Positions 17,244-28,881 of a stretch of DNA of 64,000 nt are shown piece after piece. Position numbers and translations under genes: made by a program. This DNA is from Brevibacillus brevis (GTDB lineage Bacteria; Bacillota; Bacilli; Brevibacillales; Brevibacillaceae), in NCBI RefSeq assembly GCF_031583145.1, contig NZ_CP134050.1:2238501-2302500 (forward strand), given 5' to 3'. Positions within the stretch are counted from its first letter, which is position 1. Each line of letters begins with the position of its first letter. The notes beneath the pieces are model-generated. The model did not search any database, was not told the DNA's origin, and saw only the letters and a program-made list of their open reading frames with translations.

Positions 17244-17267
17244 CCTGACCTAAGTGTCAGGTCTTTT
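17244..17267 (+). terminator. Weak terminator after lepA
   Basis: CCTGAC (17244-17249), 6-nt loop, GTCAGG (17256-17261), then TCTTTT. Short stem; partial readthrough into hemW is likely. Confidence 0.5.
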
Positions 17268-17300
17268 CCATTCTTGAATACGAAAAGGAGGGGGAGGGAT

Positions 17301-18443
17301 ATGATGCCGCAATCGGTTTACATCCACATTCCCTTTTGCACCAACAAATGCTTTTACTGCGACTTCAACTCGTTCGTCACGAACAATCCGCAGCTGGTCT
17401 GGGACTACCTCGAGGCACTGGACAAGGAAATGGAGCGCACGTTTGCCAAGCAGCCGCCCGAGCGTGTCAAAACGATTTTCGTCGGCGGAGGCACGCCGAC
17501 TTTTCTGGACCACGCGCAAATGCGCAGGTTCTTGGAGTCGGTGCAAAGCCATCTCGGCAACTATTGGACAGGTGATCTGGAGTTTACGATGGAAGCCAAT
17601 CCCGGCACGACGGACGTGGAAAAGCTGCGGATCATGCGCGAGCTGGGCGTGAATCGCCTGAGCTTCGGCGTGCAGTCCTTTGACAATGCGTTGCTCAAGC
17701 GTCTCGGGCGGATTCACGATACAGATGACGTGTACCGCAGCATCGAAAACGCGAAGAGCGTCGGCTTCGAAAACCTGACCATCGACCTGATGTTCGGCTT
17801 GCCGGACCAGACGATGGAGATTTTTCGCGAGACGCTGGAAAAGGCGTTCGCTTTGGGGACGACCCACTTTTCGGCATACAGCTTGAAGGTGGAGGAGAAC
17901 ACCCTCTTCCACACGCTCTACCAAAAGGACCAGCTCCCTCTGCCTTCGGAAGAGACAGAGCTCGCGATGTATTTGCTGTTGATCGAGGAGATGGAGAAGC
18001 ACGGGTACCGCCAATACGAGATCAGCAACTTTGCCAAACCTGGCTTTGAAAGCAAACATAATAAAACCTACTGGCTCAATGACGAATACTATGGATTGGG
18101 AGCGGGCGCCCACGGCTACGTAAGCGGGGAGCGACACGTAAACGCCGGGCCGCTGGCCATCTACATGCAGATGAGCAAGGACGGGCTGCCGCGTGTCGAG
18201 CAATTCGGCGTCCCTCGGGAAGATGCGATGGAAGAGCAGATGATCCTCGGGCTTCGCTTGCGGGAAGGGGTGGACCTCTCCCGTTTTGCCGAGCGCTTTG
18301 GCGTATCTGTACACGAGGTGTTTGGCAACATAATAGAAGAGGAAACAGCGAAAGGCATGCTAGAGCAGCAGGATGGCTGCTTGCGCCTGACCCGCAAAGG
18401 TTTGCCGCTCGGCAACGAAGTGTTTGCCCGTTTCTTGCGCTAA
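17301..18443 (+). CDS. hemW: HemW, radical SAM heme chaperone
   Basis: 380-aa member of the HemN-like radical SAM family. The cluster motif C13-T-N-K-C17-F-Y-C20 is present, as are GGGTPT and the HemW-type HNKTYW at about residues 254-259. HemW proteins bind heme and are thought to insert it into respiratory enzymes; older annotations call them oxygen-independent coproporphyrinogen oxidase, but the family lacks the extra N-terminal part of HemN. ATG 17301 is preceded by AAGGAGG at nine bases. The position after lepA and before hrcA is the B. subtilis order. Confidence 0.93.
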   Translation: MMPQSVYIHIPFCTNKCFYCDFNSFVTNNPQLVWDYLEALDKEMERTFAKQPPERVKTIFVGGGTPTFLDHAQMRRFLESVQSHLGNYWTGDLEFTMEANPGTTDVEKLRIMRELGVNRLSFGVQSFDNALLKRLGRIHDTDDVYRSIENAKSVGFENLTIDLMFGLPDQTMEIFRETLEKAFALGTTHFSAYSLKVEENTLFHTLYQKDQLPLPSEETELAMYLLLIEEMEKHGYRQYEISNFAKPGFESKHNKTYWLNDEYYGLGAGAHGYVSGERHVNAGPLAIYMQMSKDGLPRVEQFGVPREDAMEEQMILGLRLREGVDLSRFAERFGVSVHEVFGNIIEEETAKGMLEQQDGCLRLTRKGLPLGNEVFARFLR

Positions 18444-18501
18444 ATCCGCGGTTGGTAGGCGAATTTTGTGCCTTTTTGACGACGGAAGACCATGAAGTCC
18501 G

Positions 18502-18530
18502 TTGACAAATCCTTCTTCTATTGATACCTT
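18502..18530 (+). promoter_or_regulatory. Sigma-A promoter of the heat-shock operon
   Basis: Consensus TTGACA (18502-18507), 17-base spacer, and an extended -10 TG-A-TACCTT (18522-18530). The expected start point falls just before the CIRCE element. Confidence 0.8.
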
Positions 18531-18541
18531 AGTAAATAGAA

Positions 18542-18568
18542 TTAGCACTCGATCGAGAAGAGTGCTAA
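18542..18568 (+). promoter_or_regulatory. CIRCE operator (HrcA binding site)
   Basis: Perfect CIRCE: TTAGCACTC (18542-18550), nine bases, GAGTGCTAA (18560-18568). HrcA bound here represses the operon when GroEL keeps HrcA active; heat shock relieves it. No other CIRCE was seen in the window, so groESL is elsewhere. Confidence 0.97.
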
Positions 18569-18590
18569 CAACAGGGAGGCGACGACATTT

Positions 18591-19619
18591 ATGTTATCTG
18601 AACGTCAACAGTTGATTTTAAATGCGATTGTCGACAACTACATTCATTCGGCCGAACCTGTTGGCTCCCGCACGATTTCCAAAAGGGAGGACATCGGATT
18701 TTCTTCGGCGACGATTCGCAACGAGATGTCCGATTTGGAGGAACTGGGGTATCTCGAACAGCCTCACACTTCGGCGGGACGCGTTCCTTCTACCAAAGGG
18801 TATCGTTTTTACGTCGACAACCTCATCCAGCCGCAGCTTTTGGATGAAAATGAATTGGGTAAACTGAAGCAGTTGTTTGCCGAGCGTATTCTGCACACGG
18901 AACAAGTGGTGGAATACACCGCCCAGATTCTCTCCCAGCTGACGAACTACACGGCCGTCGTACTGGGGCCGGAGATATTTGAGCACCGGTTAAAACATAT
19001 ACAAATCGTTCCTCTGAATGACAAAGAGGCCGTGGCTATTGTCGTCACCCATACGGGTCGCGTGGAAAACAAGCTGATCGAATTGCCGGAGGGTATCGGA
19101 GTGACCGAGATCGAGCGTCTGGTCAATCTGCTCAACAGCAAGCTTACCGATGTCCCGCTCTGGCAATTGCGCCAACGCCTGTACCACGAGATTTCGGGGG
19201 AGATGCGCCGCCACGCCGAGCAATACCAGGAAATGCTGAATCTCATTGATCAATCCCTGATGCAGCAAGAAGAGGATCGAGTGTACTTGCGCGGTGCGAC
19301 CAAGATTCTGGGCCAGCCGGAATTCCGTGATGTCGACAAGGTGAAGGACATATTGGAGCTTTTGGAGCGCCATGACCAGCTCATTCACTTGTTCGGAGTG
19401 CCGGCGGATGGGCTTACGGTCCGCATCGGCCAGGAAAATCAGCTGGACGCGATCAAGCAATGCAGTATCGTCACCACTTCCTATTCACTCGGCGGAAAGC
19501 CGGTGGGAATGGTGGGGATTCTCGGCCCGACGCGCATGGAGTACGGCAGAGTCATTACTGTGCTGAACTACCTGGCGGAAGGCTTGTCGCGCATGCTGAC
19601 TTCGCAGTTTGAGAAATAA
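18591..19619 (+). CDS. hrcA: Heat-inducible transcription repressor HrcA
   Basis: 342-aa repressor that binds CIRCE and senses free GroEL. The N-terminal winged helix occupies about residues 1-75 (HSAEPVGSRTISKREDIGFSS with ATIRNEMSDLEELGYL); the central GAF-like domain and the dimerisation insert follow. Length matches B. subtilis HrcA (343 aa). ATG 18591 follows AGGGAGG. The CIRCE element lies 23 bases upstream, so the gene is autoregulated. It heads hrcA-grpE-dnaK-dnaJ-prmA-rsmE-mtaB. Confidence 0.97.
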   Translation: MLSERQQLILNAIVDNYIHSAEPVGSRTISKREDIGFSSATIRNEMSDLEELGYLEQPHTSAGRVPSTKGYRFYVDNLIQPQLLDENELGKLKQLFAERILHTEQVVEYTAQILSQLTNYTAVVLGPEIFEHRLKHIQIVPLNDKEAVAIVVTHTGRVENKLIELPEGIGVTEIERLVNLLNSKLTDVPLWQLRQRLYHEISGEMRRHAEQYQEMLNLIDQSLMQQEEDRVYLRGATKILGQPEFRDVDKVKDILELLERHDQLIHLFGVPADGLTVRIGQENQLDAIKQCSIVTTSYSLGGKPVGMVGILGPTRMEYGRVITVLNYLAEGLSRMLTSQFEK

Positions 19620-19675
19620 ATGGATGGAAAGGCTCCGGGGCCAAGGCCAAAGATGAGCCGCAGGAGGTATCGACG

Positions 19676-22095
<2,420 letters not shown>

Positions 22096-22159
22096 TCACG
22101 TTGGAGAAAGGAAGGGGGAGTGCTTTCGTCCCCCTTCCCCCCCGCGATGTGACCCATGA

Positions 22160-22196
22160 AAGTCAAAGTCACGGAATGCTGACTTTGACTTTTTTT
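22160..22196 (+). terminator. Terminator between dnaK and dnaJ
   Basis: AAGTCAAAGTCA (22160-22171), 8-nt loop, TGACTTTGACTT (22180-22191), then more T: a perfect 12-bp stem inside the heat-shock operon. Confidence 0.9.
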
Positions 22197-22209
22197 CAAG
22201 TCTGTCACA

Positions 22210-22218
22210 TGCTATGAT
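22210..22218 (+). promoter_or_regulatory. Candidate extended -10 promoter for dnaJ
   Basis: TG-C-TATGAT (22210-22218) lies just after the dnaK terminator and 33 bases before dnaJ. There is no good -35. It could supply dnaJ and the downstream RNA-modification genes independently of HrcA; inference only. Confidence 0.4.
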
Positions 22219-22250
22219 AACAGTTGACTGTCATGGGAGTGATTCTGGAG

Positions 22251-23378
22251 ATGAAACGCGATTATTACGAGGTGCTAGGGGTCAGCAAGGACGCGGACGC
22301 GGACGAGATCAAGAAAGCGTACCGCAAGCTGGCGCGCCAGTACCATCCGGATGTAAATAAAGCCGCGGACGCGGAAGAGAAGTTCAAGGAAGTAAAAGAA
22401 GCGTACGATGTCTTGTCCGAGCCGCAAAAGCGCGCACAGTACGACCGCTTCGGGCACCAGGATCCGAATCAGGGCTTCGGCGGCGGCTTTGACGCTTCGG
22501 GGATGGGCGGCTTCGGAGATATTTTTGATATGTTCTTCGGAGGCGGGAGACGGGCCAATCCGAATGCGCCCCGCAAAGGCTCCGACCTGCAATTTGGTCT
22601 CAGCATCGACTTTACGGATGCGGTATTCGGAAAAGAGACGGACGTGGAAATCCCGAAAGAAGCGGAGTGCGATACGTGTCACGGGTCCGGGGCGAAACCG
22701 GGCACAAGTGTGGAGACGTGCAAAACGTGCGGGGGCAGCGGGCAGCAGGAAGTGGCCGCGAATACGCCGTTCGGCCGGATTGTAAACCGCCGCGTTTGTA
22801 CGACGTGCGAGGGCAAAGGGAAAGTGTACAAGGAAAAGTGCACCACCTGCCGCGGCAGCGGACGTGTCAAGGTGCGCCGCAAGATTCATCTCAACATCCC
22901 GGCCGGCGTAGATGATGGTGCGCAGCTGCGTGTCTCCGGTGAAGGCGAGCCAGGCGTAAACGGCGGACCTCCGGGCGATCTGTACGTCGTCTTGCGGGTG
23001 AAAAGCCACGAGTTTTTCGAACGCGAAGGAAATGATATATACTGTGAAGTTCCGCTCACGTTTGCACAGGCAGCCCTCGGAGACGAGATTGAAGTCCCGA
23101 CGGTAGACGGCCGCGTGAAGCTGAAGATTCCGGCAGGGACACAGACGGAAACATTCTTCCGGCTGCGCGGGAAAGGCGTTCCGCATCTGCGCGGCAGCGG
23201 CCGTGGCGACCAGCATGTGAAAGTCCGCGTGATCACGCCGACCAGGCTGAGCGACAAGCAAAAGGAGCTGTTGCGCGAGCTGGCTGAATTGTCGGGGGAA
23301 AAGCCGGGCCTGGGAGTGCACGGGGCGGAAGATGAAAGCTTTTTTGAAAAAATGAAACGGGCATTCCGCGGCGAATAA
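22251..23378 (+). CDS. dnaJ: Chaperone DnaJ (Hsp40)
   Basis: 375-aa cochaperone that stimulates DnaK ATPase and presents clients. J domain at about 1-70 with the catalytic HPD (YHPDVN), Gly/Phe-rich region at about 75-110, then four zinc repeats [24 protein letters not shown] and CTTCRGSG, and the C-terminal client-binding domains. All features of a type I DnaJ are intact. ATG 22251 ([10 protein letters not shown]) is the family start, with GGGAGTGA upstream; an in-frame start at 22224 would add nine unconserved residues. Separated from dnaK by a strong terminator. Confidence 0.97.
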   Translation: MKRDYYEVLGVSKDADADEIKKAYRKLARQYHPDVNKAADAEEKFKEVKEAYDVLSEPQKRAQYDRFGHQDPNQGFGGGFDASGMGGFGDIFDMFFGGGRRANPNAPRKGSDLQFGLSIDFTDAVFGKETDVEIPKEAECDTCHGSGAKPGTSVETCKTCGGSGQQEVAANTPFGRIVNRRVCTTCEGKGKVYKEKCTTCRGSGRVKVRRKIHLNIPAGVDDGAQLRVSGEGEPGVNGGPPGDLYVVLRVKSHEFFEREGNDIYCEVPLTFAQAALGDEIEVPTVDGRVKLKIPAGTQTETFFRLRGKGVPHLRGSGRGDQHVKVRVITPTRLSDKQKELLRELAELSGEKPGLGVHGAEDESFFEKMKRAFRGE

Positions 23379-23452
23379 TGGCCGCGGTTTTGTCCGCTTG
23401 TAGCATCAGCATCAGGTTTGACTAGGGAGCATACGTGGGGAGTGGTAGATTC

Positions 23453-24394
23453 GTGAAATGGTCAGAAATCAGTATCCATACAACAGCGGAGGCTACGGAG
23501 GCGGTATCCAGCATTCTGTACGAAATGGGTGCGAATGGCGTCGTTATCGAAGACCCGGAGGTGCTGCATCGCGAATGGGATACGCCGTTTGGTGAAATCT
23601 ACCAGCTCTCTCCGGATGATTTTCCGGCCGAGGGCGTATTCGTTAAAGCATACTTGCCGGTAGACAGCAGCGAGCTGTTTGATGTGGTGGAAGAGTTGAA
23701 AGAGCAGCTGGCGCAGTTGACCGAGTACGGATTGGACATCGGGAAGGCGTTGATCGCTGTAAACGATGTGCACGAAGACGAATGGGCCCACGCCTGGAAA
23801 AAGTATTACAAGCCGGTGCACGTGACGGATCGGATGACGATCAAGCCCGTATGGGAAGAGTACGAGCCGAGACACCCGGACGAGATCATCATCGAGATGG
23901 ACCCGGGAATGGCGTTCGGCACCGGAACACACCCTACGACAATCCTGTGTCTGCGCGCCGTGGAAAAATACGTGGACGAAGGAGATCGTGTCTATGACGT
24001 TGGGACAGGCACTGCCATCCTGAGCATCGCTGCGGTGAAGCTCGGCGCCGAGCACGTCCTCGCGATGGATCTGGACGAGGTCGCGGTACGGTCTGCCCAG
24101 GCCAACACGGAACTGAACGGCGTCCATGAAAAAATTACGGTGCGGCAGAACAACTTGCTCGATGGCGTGGAAGAGCCGGTCGAGGTCGTCGTCGCAAACA
24201 TTTTGGCGGAAGTCATTGTGCGATTTACCGACGATGTCTACCGGGTGCTGAAGCCGGAAGGGGTGTTCATTGCGTCCGGCATCATTCAAGCGCGGGAAGC
24301 CGATGTGAAGAAGGCTTTGGCAGATTCGGGTCTCGTCGTAGTGGAAACGATTATGATCGACGACTGGGTAGCAATTGTGTCAAAAAAACGATAG
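23453..24394 (+). CDS. prmA: Ribosomal protein L11 methyltransferase PrmA
   Basis: 313-aa SAM-dependent enzyme that methylates ribosomal protein L11. The N-terminal substrate-recognition domain starts KWSEISIHTTAEA; the methyltransferase domain has AFGTGTHPTTILCLRAVE, motif I YDVGTGTAILSIAA and VANILAEVI, the NPPF-like site of the family. GTG 23453 gives the conserved MKWSE start and follows GGGAGTGG; GTG 23435 would add six residues. The stop is 18 bases before rsmE, in the B. subtilis order dnaJ-prmA-rsmE-mtaB. Confidence 0.95.
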   Translation: MKWSEISIHTTAEATEAVSSILYEMGANGVVIEDPEVLHREWDTPFGEIYQLSPDDFPAEGVFVKAYLPVDSSELFDVVEELKEQLAQLTEYGLDIGKALIAVNDVHEDEWAHAWKKYYKPVHVTDRMTIKPVWEEYEPRHPDEIIIEMDPGMAFGTGTHPTTILCLRAVEKYVDEGDRVYDVGTGTAILSIAAVKLGAEHVLAMDLDEVAVRSAQANTELNGVHEKITVRQNNLLDGVEEPVEVVVANILAEVIVRFTDDVYRVLKPEGVFIASGIIQAREADVKKALADSGLVVVETIMIDDWVAIVSKKR

Positions 24395-24412
24395 AATAGT
24401 GAGGTTGGCGAG

Positions 24413-25165
24413 ATGCAACGATATTTTGTCGAGCCAGATCACTTTACTGACCATGAGGTAACGATTGTCGGAGACGACGTCCACCATATTGTAAATGTGA
24501 TGCGGGCAAAAGAAGGCGAAGAGATCTTCGTCTCTGACGGATCTGGCAGGTCGGCACGGGCCAGACTTGCCATCCTGTCTGCAAAAGAAGTGAAAGCGAC
24601 CGTAGTGGAGCGGCTGGAAGAGAAGCGGGAACTCCCGATTCGCGTTACCATCGGACAGGGACTCCCCAAAGGCGAGAAGATGGAGTGGATCTTGCAGAAA
24701 GGGACGGAGCTGGGGGCGTTCTCCTTTTTCCCGTTTTCTTCGGAGCGCACGATCGTCAAGCTGGACGCCAAAAAAGAGGCGAAAAAGCTGGAGCGCTGGC
24801 GCAAGATCATCAAGGAGGCGGCAGAGCAGTCGCATCGCGATGTTTTGCCGCAGCTGCTCCCTCCCGTCTCCTTTCGAGAGGCGCTCGCGGCTGGCGCACA
24901 GTACACCCGCTGCGTCATCGCGTATGAAAAAGAGGGGGGCGCTACCCTGCACCAGGTGATGGACGAACTGTCTGCGAAGGATTCCCTGCTCGTCCTCATC
25001 GGACCGGAAGGGGGATTCTCCCCGGATGAGGTGGCGCAGGCGGAAGCGAAAGGATTTCTTTCCGTCTCCCTCGGCCCCCGAATCCTGCGTACAGAAACGG
25101 CCAGTCAGTACGTGCTGGCGTGCGCTTCTTACCAGTTTGAACGGATGACTCCATCCACAACTTGA
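24413..25165 (+). CDS. rsmE: 16S rRNA (uracil1498-N3)-methyltransferase RsmE
   Basis: 250-aa SPOUT-class methyltransferase modifying U1498 of 16S rRNA. An N-terminal PUA-like domain (QRYFVEPDHF; HHIVNVMRAKEGEEI) is followed by the knotted SPOUT domain with QKGTELGAFSFFPFSSERTIVK, the SAM loop LIGPEGGFSPDE and the trefoil knot end SLGPRILRTETA. All family motifs are intact and the length is usual. It lies 18 bases after prmA and 29 before mtaB, apparently cotranscribed. Confidence 0.96.
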   Translation: MQRYFVEPDHFTDHEVTIVGDDVHHIVNVMRAKEGEEIFVSDGSGRSARARLAILSAKEVKATVVERLEEKRELPIRVTIGQGLPKGEKMEWILQKGTELGAFSFFPFSSERTIVKLDAKKEAKKLERWRKIIKEAAEQSHRDVLPQLLPPVSFREALAAGAQYTRCVIAYEKEGGATLHQVMDELSAKDSLLVLIGPEGGFSPDEVAQAEAKGFLSVSLGPRILRTETASQYVLACASYQFERMTPSTT

Positions 25166-25194
25166 GTTTGAGAAGGAAGAAAGGAGGAATCGCA

Positions 25195-26553
25195 ATGTCT
25201 ACCGTTGCTTTTCATACATTGGGCTGCAAAGTAAACAGCTACGAAACCGAGGCCATTTGGCAGCTGTTCAAGGCGGAAGGCTACGAGCGAGTCGACTTCG
25301 AACAGGATGAGGCCGACGTTTACGTCATCAATACATGTACCGTAACCAATACAGGGGATAAGAAAAGCCGTCAGGTGATTCGCCGTGCGATTCGACGCAA
25401 TCCGGAGGCGATCGTCGCGGTCACAGGCTGCTATGCGCAAACCTCCCCGAGTGAGATCGCGCAAATTCCCGGAGTCGACATCATCGTCGGGACACAAGGG
25501 CGCGAAAAGCTGATCGAGTACGTGAATCAGATCCAGGTAGAGCGCCAGCCGATCAATGCGGTCGGCAACATCATGAAAGCCCGCGAGTTCGAGGAGCTGG
25601 ATGTACCGAACTTCACGGACCGCACCCGCGCTTCCCTGAAAATCCAGGAGGGCTGCAACAACTTCTGCACCTTCTGCATCATTCCTTGGGCGCGTGGCCT
25701 GATGCGTTCCCGAAAGCCGGAGAGCGTAATTGAGCAAGCGCAAAAGCTGGTGGATGCCGGCTATCTGGAAATCGTTTTGACCGGGATCCATACAGGCGGC
25801 TATGGAGAGGATCTGGAAGATTACAACCTCGCGAAGCTGCTGGTCGATCTGCACAAAGTGGAAGGCTTGAAACGCATCCGGATCAGCTCCATCGAAGCCA
25901 GCCAGATCACCGACGAAGTGATCGAGGTGATCAACAACTCGGACCGTGTGGTGCGCCATTTGCACGTTCCGCTTCAAGCCGGAGATGACGAAGTGCTCAA
26001 GCGCATGCGCCGCAAGTACACGACGGCTGAATTCTACGAAAAGATGGTCAAGGTGCGCGAAGCTCTGCCGGGAGCGGCGATTACGACCGACGTCATTGTC
26101 GGCTTCCCGGGGGAAACCGAAGAGCAGTTTATGAACGGCTATGAGTTCATCAAAAAAATCGGCTTTGCCGAGCTGCACGTATTCCCGTACTCCATGCGTA
26201 CCGGTACGCCGGCTGCCCGCATGACGGATCAGATTCCGGAAGAAGTGAAGCATGAGCGTGTCACCAGACTGCTGGAGCTGAATCAGCAGTTGACACTCGA
26301 CTACTCCCGCAAGTTCGTCGGAGACGTATTGGAAGTCATTCCTGAGCGTCCGTACAAGGAAGCGCCGGACAGCGGGCTCTTAATGGGCTATTCCGACAAC
26401 TACCTCAACGTCGTCTTCCCGGGCGACGAGAGTATGATCGGGAAAATTTGCAAGGTGCGTCTGGATGAGCCGGGCTCCGAATACTGCAAAGGGACCTTTG
26501 TGCGCGTCCTTGAAGATGACCCGCTGCCTCTGTTGAAGGAGCGAGCCATATGA
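25195..26553 (+). CDS. mtaB: tRNA (N6-threonylcarbamoyladenosine37-C2)-methylthiotransferase MtaB
   Basis: 452-aa radical SAM methylthiotransferase that converts t6A37 to ms2t6A37 in tRNAs reading ANN codons. The N-terminal domain provides three cluster Cys (TLGCKVN, NTCTVTN, TGCYAQ) and the radical SAM site is C-NNF-C-TF-C (GCNNFCTFCIIPWARG). A C-terminal TRAM domain follows. ATG 25195 (MSTVAFHTLGCKVN) is the family start behind AAAGGAGG; an upstream in-frame start at 25162 would add 11 residues. Its stop overlaps the Nudix start by ATGA. Confidence 0.95.
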   Translation: MSTVAFHTLGCKVNSYETEAIWQLFKAEGYERVDFEQDEADVYVINTCTVTNTGDKKSRQVIRRAIRRNPEAIVAVTGCYAQTSPSEIAQIPGVDIIVGTQGREKLIEYVNQIQVERQPINAVGNIMKAREFEELDVPNFTDRTRASLKIQEGCNNFCTFCIIPWARGLMRSRKPESVIEQAQKLVDAGYLEIVLTGIHTGGYGEDLEDYNLAKLLVDLHKVEGLKRIRISSIEASQITDEVIEVINNSDRVVRHLHVPLQAGDDEVLKRMRRKYTTAEFYEKMVKVREALPGAAITTDVIVGFPGETEEQFMNGYEFIKKIGFAELHVFPYSMRTGTPAARMTDQIPEEVKHERVTRLLELNQQLTLDYSRKFVGDVLEVIPERPYKEAPDSGLLMGYSDNYLNVVFPGDESMIGKICKVRLDEPGSEYCKGTFVRVLEDDPLPLLKERAI

Positions 26554-26978
26554 AAGAGATTTCGGCTGGAGGGGTCGTCTACCGCGAGCAGGACGGAGAG
26601 TACATGCTCCTCTTGATCGAGGACCGGTACGGCAAGGTGACCTTGGCAAAAGGGAAGCAGGAGATTGGCGAGACCATCGAGGAGACCGCTTTGCGCGAAG
26701 TCTTGGAAGAGACGGGCGTCGCGGGACGACTGGGAGCCAAACTGGACATGATCACGTATGTGTATCAGCATCCTGTGACAGGAGAATCTGTCGACAAGGA
26801 AGTGCACTACTACCTGGTCGAGGCGTACAATACGGAGATCACCGTGCAGCTGGAAGAAATCAACGACGTCCACTGGCATCCGGCCAAGGAAGCGTGGGAG
26901 CTCCAGCAAGCGCGGGGCTATCGAAACAACGACAAAGTATTTCTCTTGGCTTTCCAACAATTAGGGATAGAGGTGTAG
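26550..26978 (+). CDS. Nudix hydrolase
   Basis: 142-aa pyrophosphohydrolase. The Nudix box runs over residues 35-57 (G35, E38, then REVLEETG at 49-56) and is complete. The N-terminus KEISAGGVVYREQDGEYMLLL is common in MutT/Ap4A-type enzymes. ATG 26550 overlaps the mtaB stop, so it is translationally coupled to the tRNA modification gene. It could clean up damaged nucleotides or dinucleoside polyphosphates; the box alone does not tell the substrate. deoC starts four bases after its stop. Confidence 0.9.
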   Translation: MKEISAGGVVYREQDGEYMLLLIEDRYGKVTLAKGKQEIGETIEETALREVLEETGVAGRLGAKLDMITYVYQHPVTGESVDKEVHYYLVEAYNTEITVQLEEINDVHWHPAKEAWELQQARGYRNNDKVFLLAFQQLGIEV

Positions 26979-26981
26979 CCC

Positions 26982-27647
26982 GTGAACATCAACAAATATA
27001 TCGACCATACTTTATTGAAGCCGGATGTGACCGCAGCGATGATCGACAAGCTGTGTGCGGAAGCAAAGGAGCATGACTTCGCGTCCGTTTGCGTGAACCC
27101 GTATTGGGTGAAGCGCTCGGCGTCCCTTTTGGCGGGAACGGATGTAAAAGTGTGCACAGTCATCGGTTTCCCTCTCGGCGCGAGCACACCGGAAGTGAAG
27201 GCAGCGGAAACTCGGGATGCGATCGCGAATGGTGCGACGGAAGTCGATATGGTGCTGAACGTGGGAGCCTTGAAGTCCGGCGATCTGGAAGCGGTCAAAG
27301 GGGACGTAGCCGCAGTGAAGCAGGCGGCAGGAGAAGTGCTGGTCAAGGTCATTTTGGAAACCGGCCTCTTGACCGACGAAGAAAAGGTAACAGCTTGCAA
27401 GCTTTGCGTTGAAGCTGGGGCGGACTACGTAAAAACGTCTACCGGCTTCGGACCTGGCGGAGCGACCGTCGAAGACATCGCGCTTATGCGCAAAACAGTG
27501 GGGCCTGACATCGGTGTCAAAGCTTCTGGCGGCGTTCGCGACGGAGAAGCGGCACGGGCCATGATCGAGGCGGGAGCGAGCCGTATCGGTACCAGCTCCG
27601 GCGTAGCGATCGTGACCGGTGCAAAACCGGCAGGCAACGGATATTAG
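26982..27647 (+). CDS. deoC: Deoxyribose-phosphate aldolase
   Basis: 221-aa class I aldolase that splits 2-deoxyribose 5-phosphate into glyceraldehyde 3-phosphate and acetaldehyde in deoxynucleoside salvage. The Schiff-base lysine is K151 in VKTSTGFG; the helper residues Asp89 (VDMVLNVG) and Lys180 (GVKASGG) are present. The start is GTG 26982 after AGAGGTG. Here deoC sits behind mtaB and a Nudix gene rather than in a deo operon with nucleoside transport genes; cdd is about 16 kb away. A terminator follows. Confidence 0.95.
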   Translation: MNINKYIDHTLLKPDVTAAMIDKLCAEAKEHDFASVCVNPYWVKRSASLLAGTDVKVCTVIGFPLGASTPEVKAAETRDAIANGATEVDMVLNVGALKSGDLEAVKGDVAAVKQAAGEVLVKVILETGLLTDEEKVTACKLCVEAGADYVKTSTGFGPGGATVEDIALMRKTVGPDIGVKASGGVRDGEAARAMIEAGASRIGTSSGVAIVTGAKPAGNGY

Positions 27648-27657
27648 AAACGAAGAA

Positions 27658-27688
27658 AAGCCTGGCCAAGGTAAGGCCGGGCTTTTTT
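27658..27688 (+). terminator. Terminator after deoC
   Basis: AAGCCTGGCC (27658-27667), 7-nt loop, GGCCGGGCTT (27675-27684), then T run. It ends the mtaB-nudix-deoC transcript. Confidence 0.9.
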
Positions 27689-27818
27689 CGCAAAGAGGAA
27701 GAGAAAGCGTCCTGCTGCAGGGAAGTAGTCTTCCCAGAGCTAGCGGAACGTATCATACAGACAAAGGAATCATCACAGAACGGGCAGCAGGGAGAATGGG
27801 AGAGAGGGGTAAGCAGGA

Positions 27819-28220
27819 ATGAAGATCGTCCTGGGGGTTTTGATCTTGCTCGCCTTTTACGGTGCAGGGACAGTGGCGAGCAGTTGGCTGCACATTCCCT
27901 TGCCGGGCAATTTGGTAGGAATGCTGCTGTTGACATTGTGTCTCTGCATGGGGTGGATTCGCATGGAGTGGGTCGAGCGGGCGAGTTCCTTTCTGATTCG
28001 CCACATGATGCTGTTTTTCGTGCCAATTATCGTCGGGGTCGCCTCGTACATGCACTGGATGATCCAAGCTCCGTGGACGATCGTCCTGTCGCTGGTGCTT
28101 GGACCCATGGCAGTGATGCTTGTGACGGGACGTGTCGTTGAGTGGTATTTGCGACGGCATAAGCAAAAGCAAACGGCGGAGCCTGCCGTCCCAGAGGAAG
28201 GGAGGGCTCTCGATGCTTAG
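27819..28220 (+). CDS. CidA/LrgA-family holin-like membrane protein
   Basis: 133-aa small membrane protein with four predicted helices. Family motifs include IPLPGNLVGMLLLTLCL (about 26-42) and FFVPIIVGVASYM, characteristic of CidA/LrgA. These proteins are proposed to act as holin-like or pyruvate-transport partners of LrgB-type proteins. ATG 27819 follows AGGGG and AGGA. The next gene overlaps its last eight bases, the standard cidAB/lrgAB layout. No LytSR or CidR regulator gene is adjacent. Confidence 0.88.
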   Translation: MKIVLGVLILLAFYGAGTVASSWLHIPLPGNLVGMLLLTLCLCMGWIRMEWVERASSFLIRHMMLFFVPIIVGVASYMHWMIQAPWTIVLSLVLGPMAVMLVTGRVVEWYLRRHKQKQTAEPAVPEEGRALDA

Positions 28221-28878
28221 CCAGCTTTTGGCCATCGTTGTGACGCTCATAGGGTACAAAGCAGCGACAGCGATCTCTGCCCGCTTTCCGCGCGTTCAGC
28301 CGCTCGTTGCGTCGGTGGTCCTCGTAGGACTGGCCTGGTGGCTGTGCAGCGGCGACTGGGCGGCGTTTTCCGCGGGAGGCCAGTGGATTTCGTTTTGGCT
28401 CGGACCGGCTACCGTGGCTCTCGCGGTTCCTTTGGCGAAGCAAATCCGTGAGTTCGCGCACATCTGGAAAGGAATCCTTCTCGGAGTCTGCATGGGCTGT
28501 GCAGTTGCGATTTTGACTGTCTACCTTATTCACTGGTGTCTTTCTTCCGACGAAATGCTGTTGAAAAGCATGCTGAGCAAATCGGTGACGACTCCGATTG
28601 CCCTGGAGCTTGCCCGATCCGTTGGCGGTGTGCCTGCGTTGACCGCCTTTTTTACGGCATTGACGGGCATGGTCGGCGTCCTGATCGCCCGACCGGTCCT
28701 GAAGTGGGGGAATATACGCGAGGACTGGGCCATCGGGATTGCCGTCGGGACGAGTGCGCATGCGATCGGAACGGCGAGTCTGAACCGGATATCTCCCGTC
28801 CAGACCGCCGCTTCCAGTGTCGCGATGATTGTAGCCGGAGTCGTGACCTCGATCTACCTCATCCCGTTTTCTTTGTAG
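28213..28878 (+). CDS. CidB/LrgB-family membrane protein
   Basis: 221-aa polytopic membrane protein partner of the preceding CidA/LrgA protein. Typical family segments are FWLGPATVALAVPLAKQI (about 62-79), LSKSVTTPIALELARSVGG (about 122-140) and AHAIGTASLNRI (about 182-193). ATG 28213 lies after AGGGAGGG, and the gene overlaps the upstream one by eight bases. Such pairs affect autolysis and, in B. subtilis, pyruvate transport; which role applies here is not visible. It converges with the Na/Pi transporter gene, four bases away. Confidence 0.9.
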   Translation: MLSQLLAIVVTLIGYKAATAISARFPRVQPLVASVVLVGLAWWLCSGDWAAFSAGGQWISFWLGPATVALAVPLAKQIREFAHIWKGILLGVCMGCAVAILTVYLIHWCLSSDEMLLKSMLSKSVTTPIALELARSVGGVPALTAFFTALTGMVGVLIARPVLKWGNIREDWAIGIAVGTSAHAIGTASLNRISPVQTAASSVAMIVAGVVTSIYLIPFSL

Positions 28879-28881
28879 TTC

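Noticed and set aside
17301..18443. Annotation of hemW as coproporphyrinogen oxidase (HemN)
   Set aside because: The length and the HNKTYW motif fit HemW, and the extra N-terminal part of HemN is missing.
22185..22218. TTGACT inside the dnaK terminator as -35 for dnaJ
   Set aside because: The spacer to TATGAT would be 22 bases, too long.
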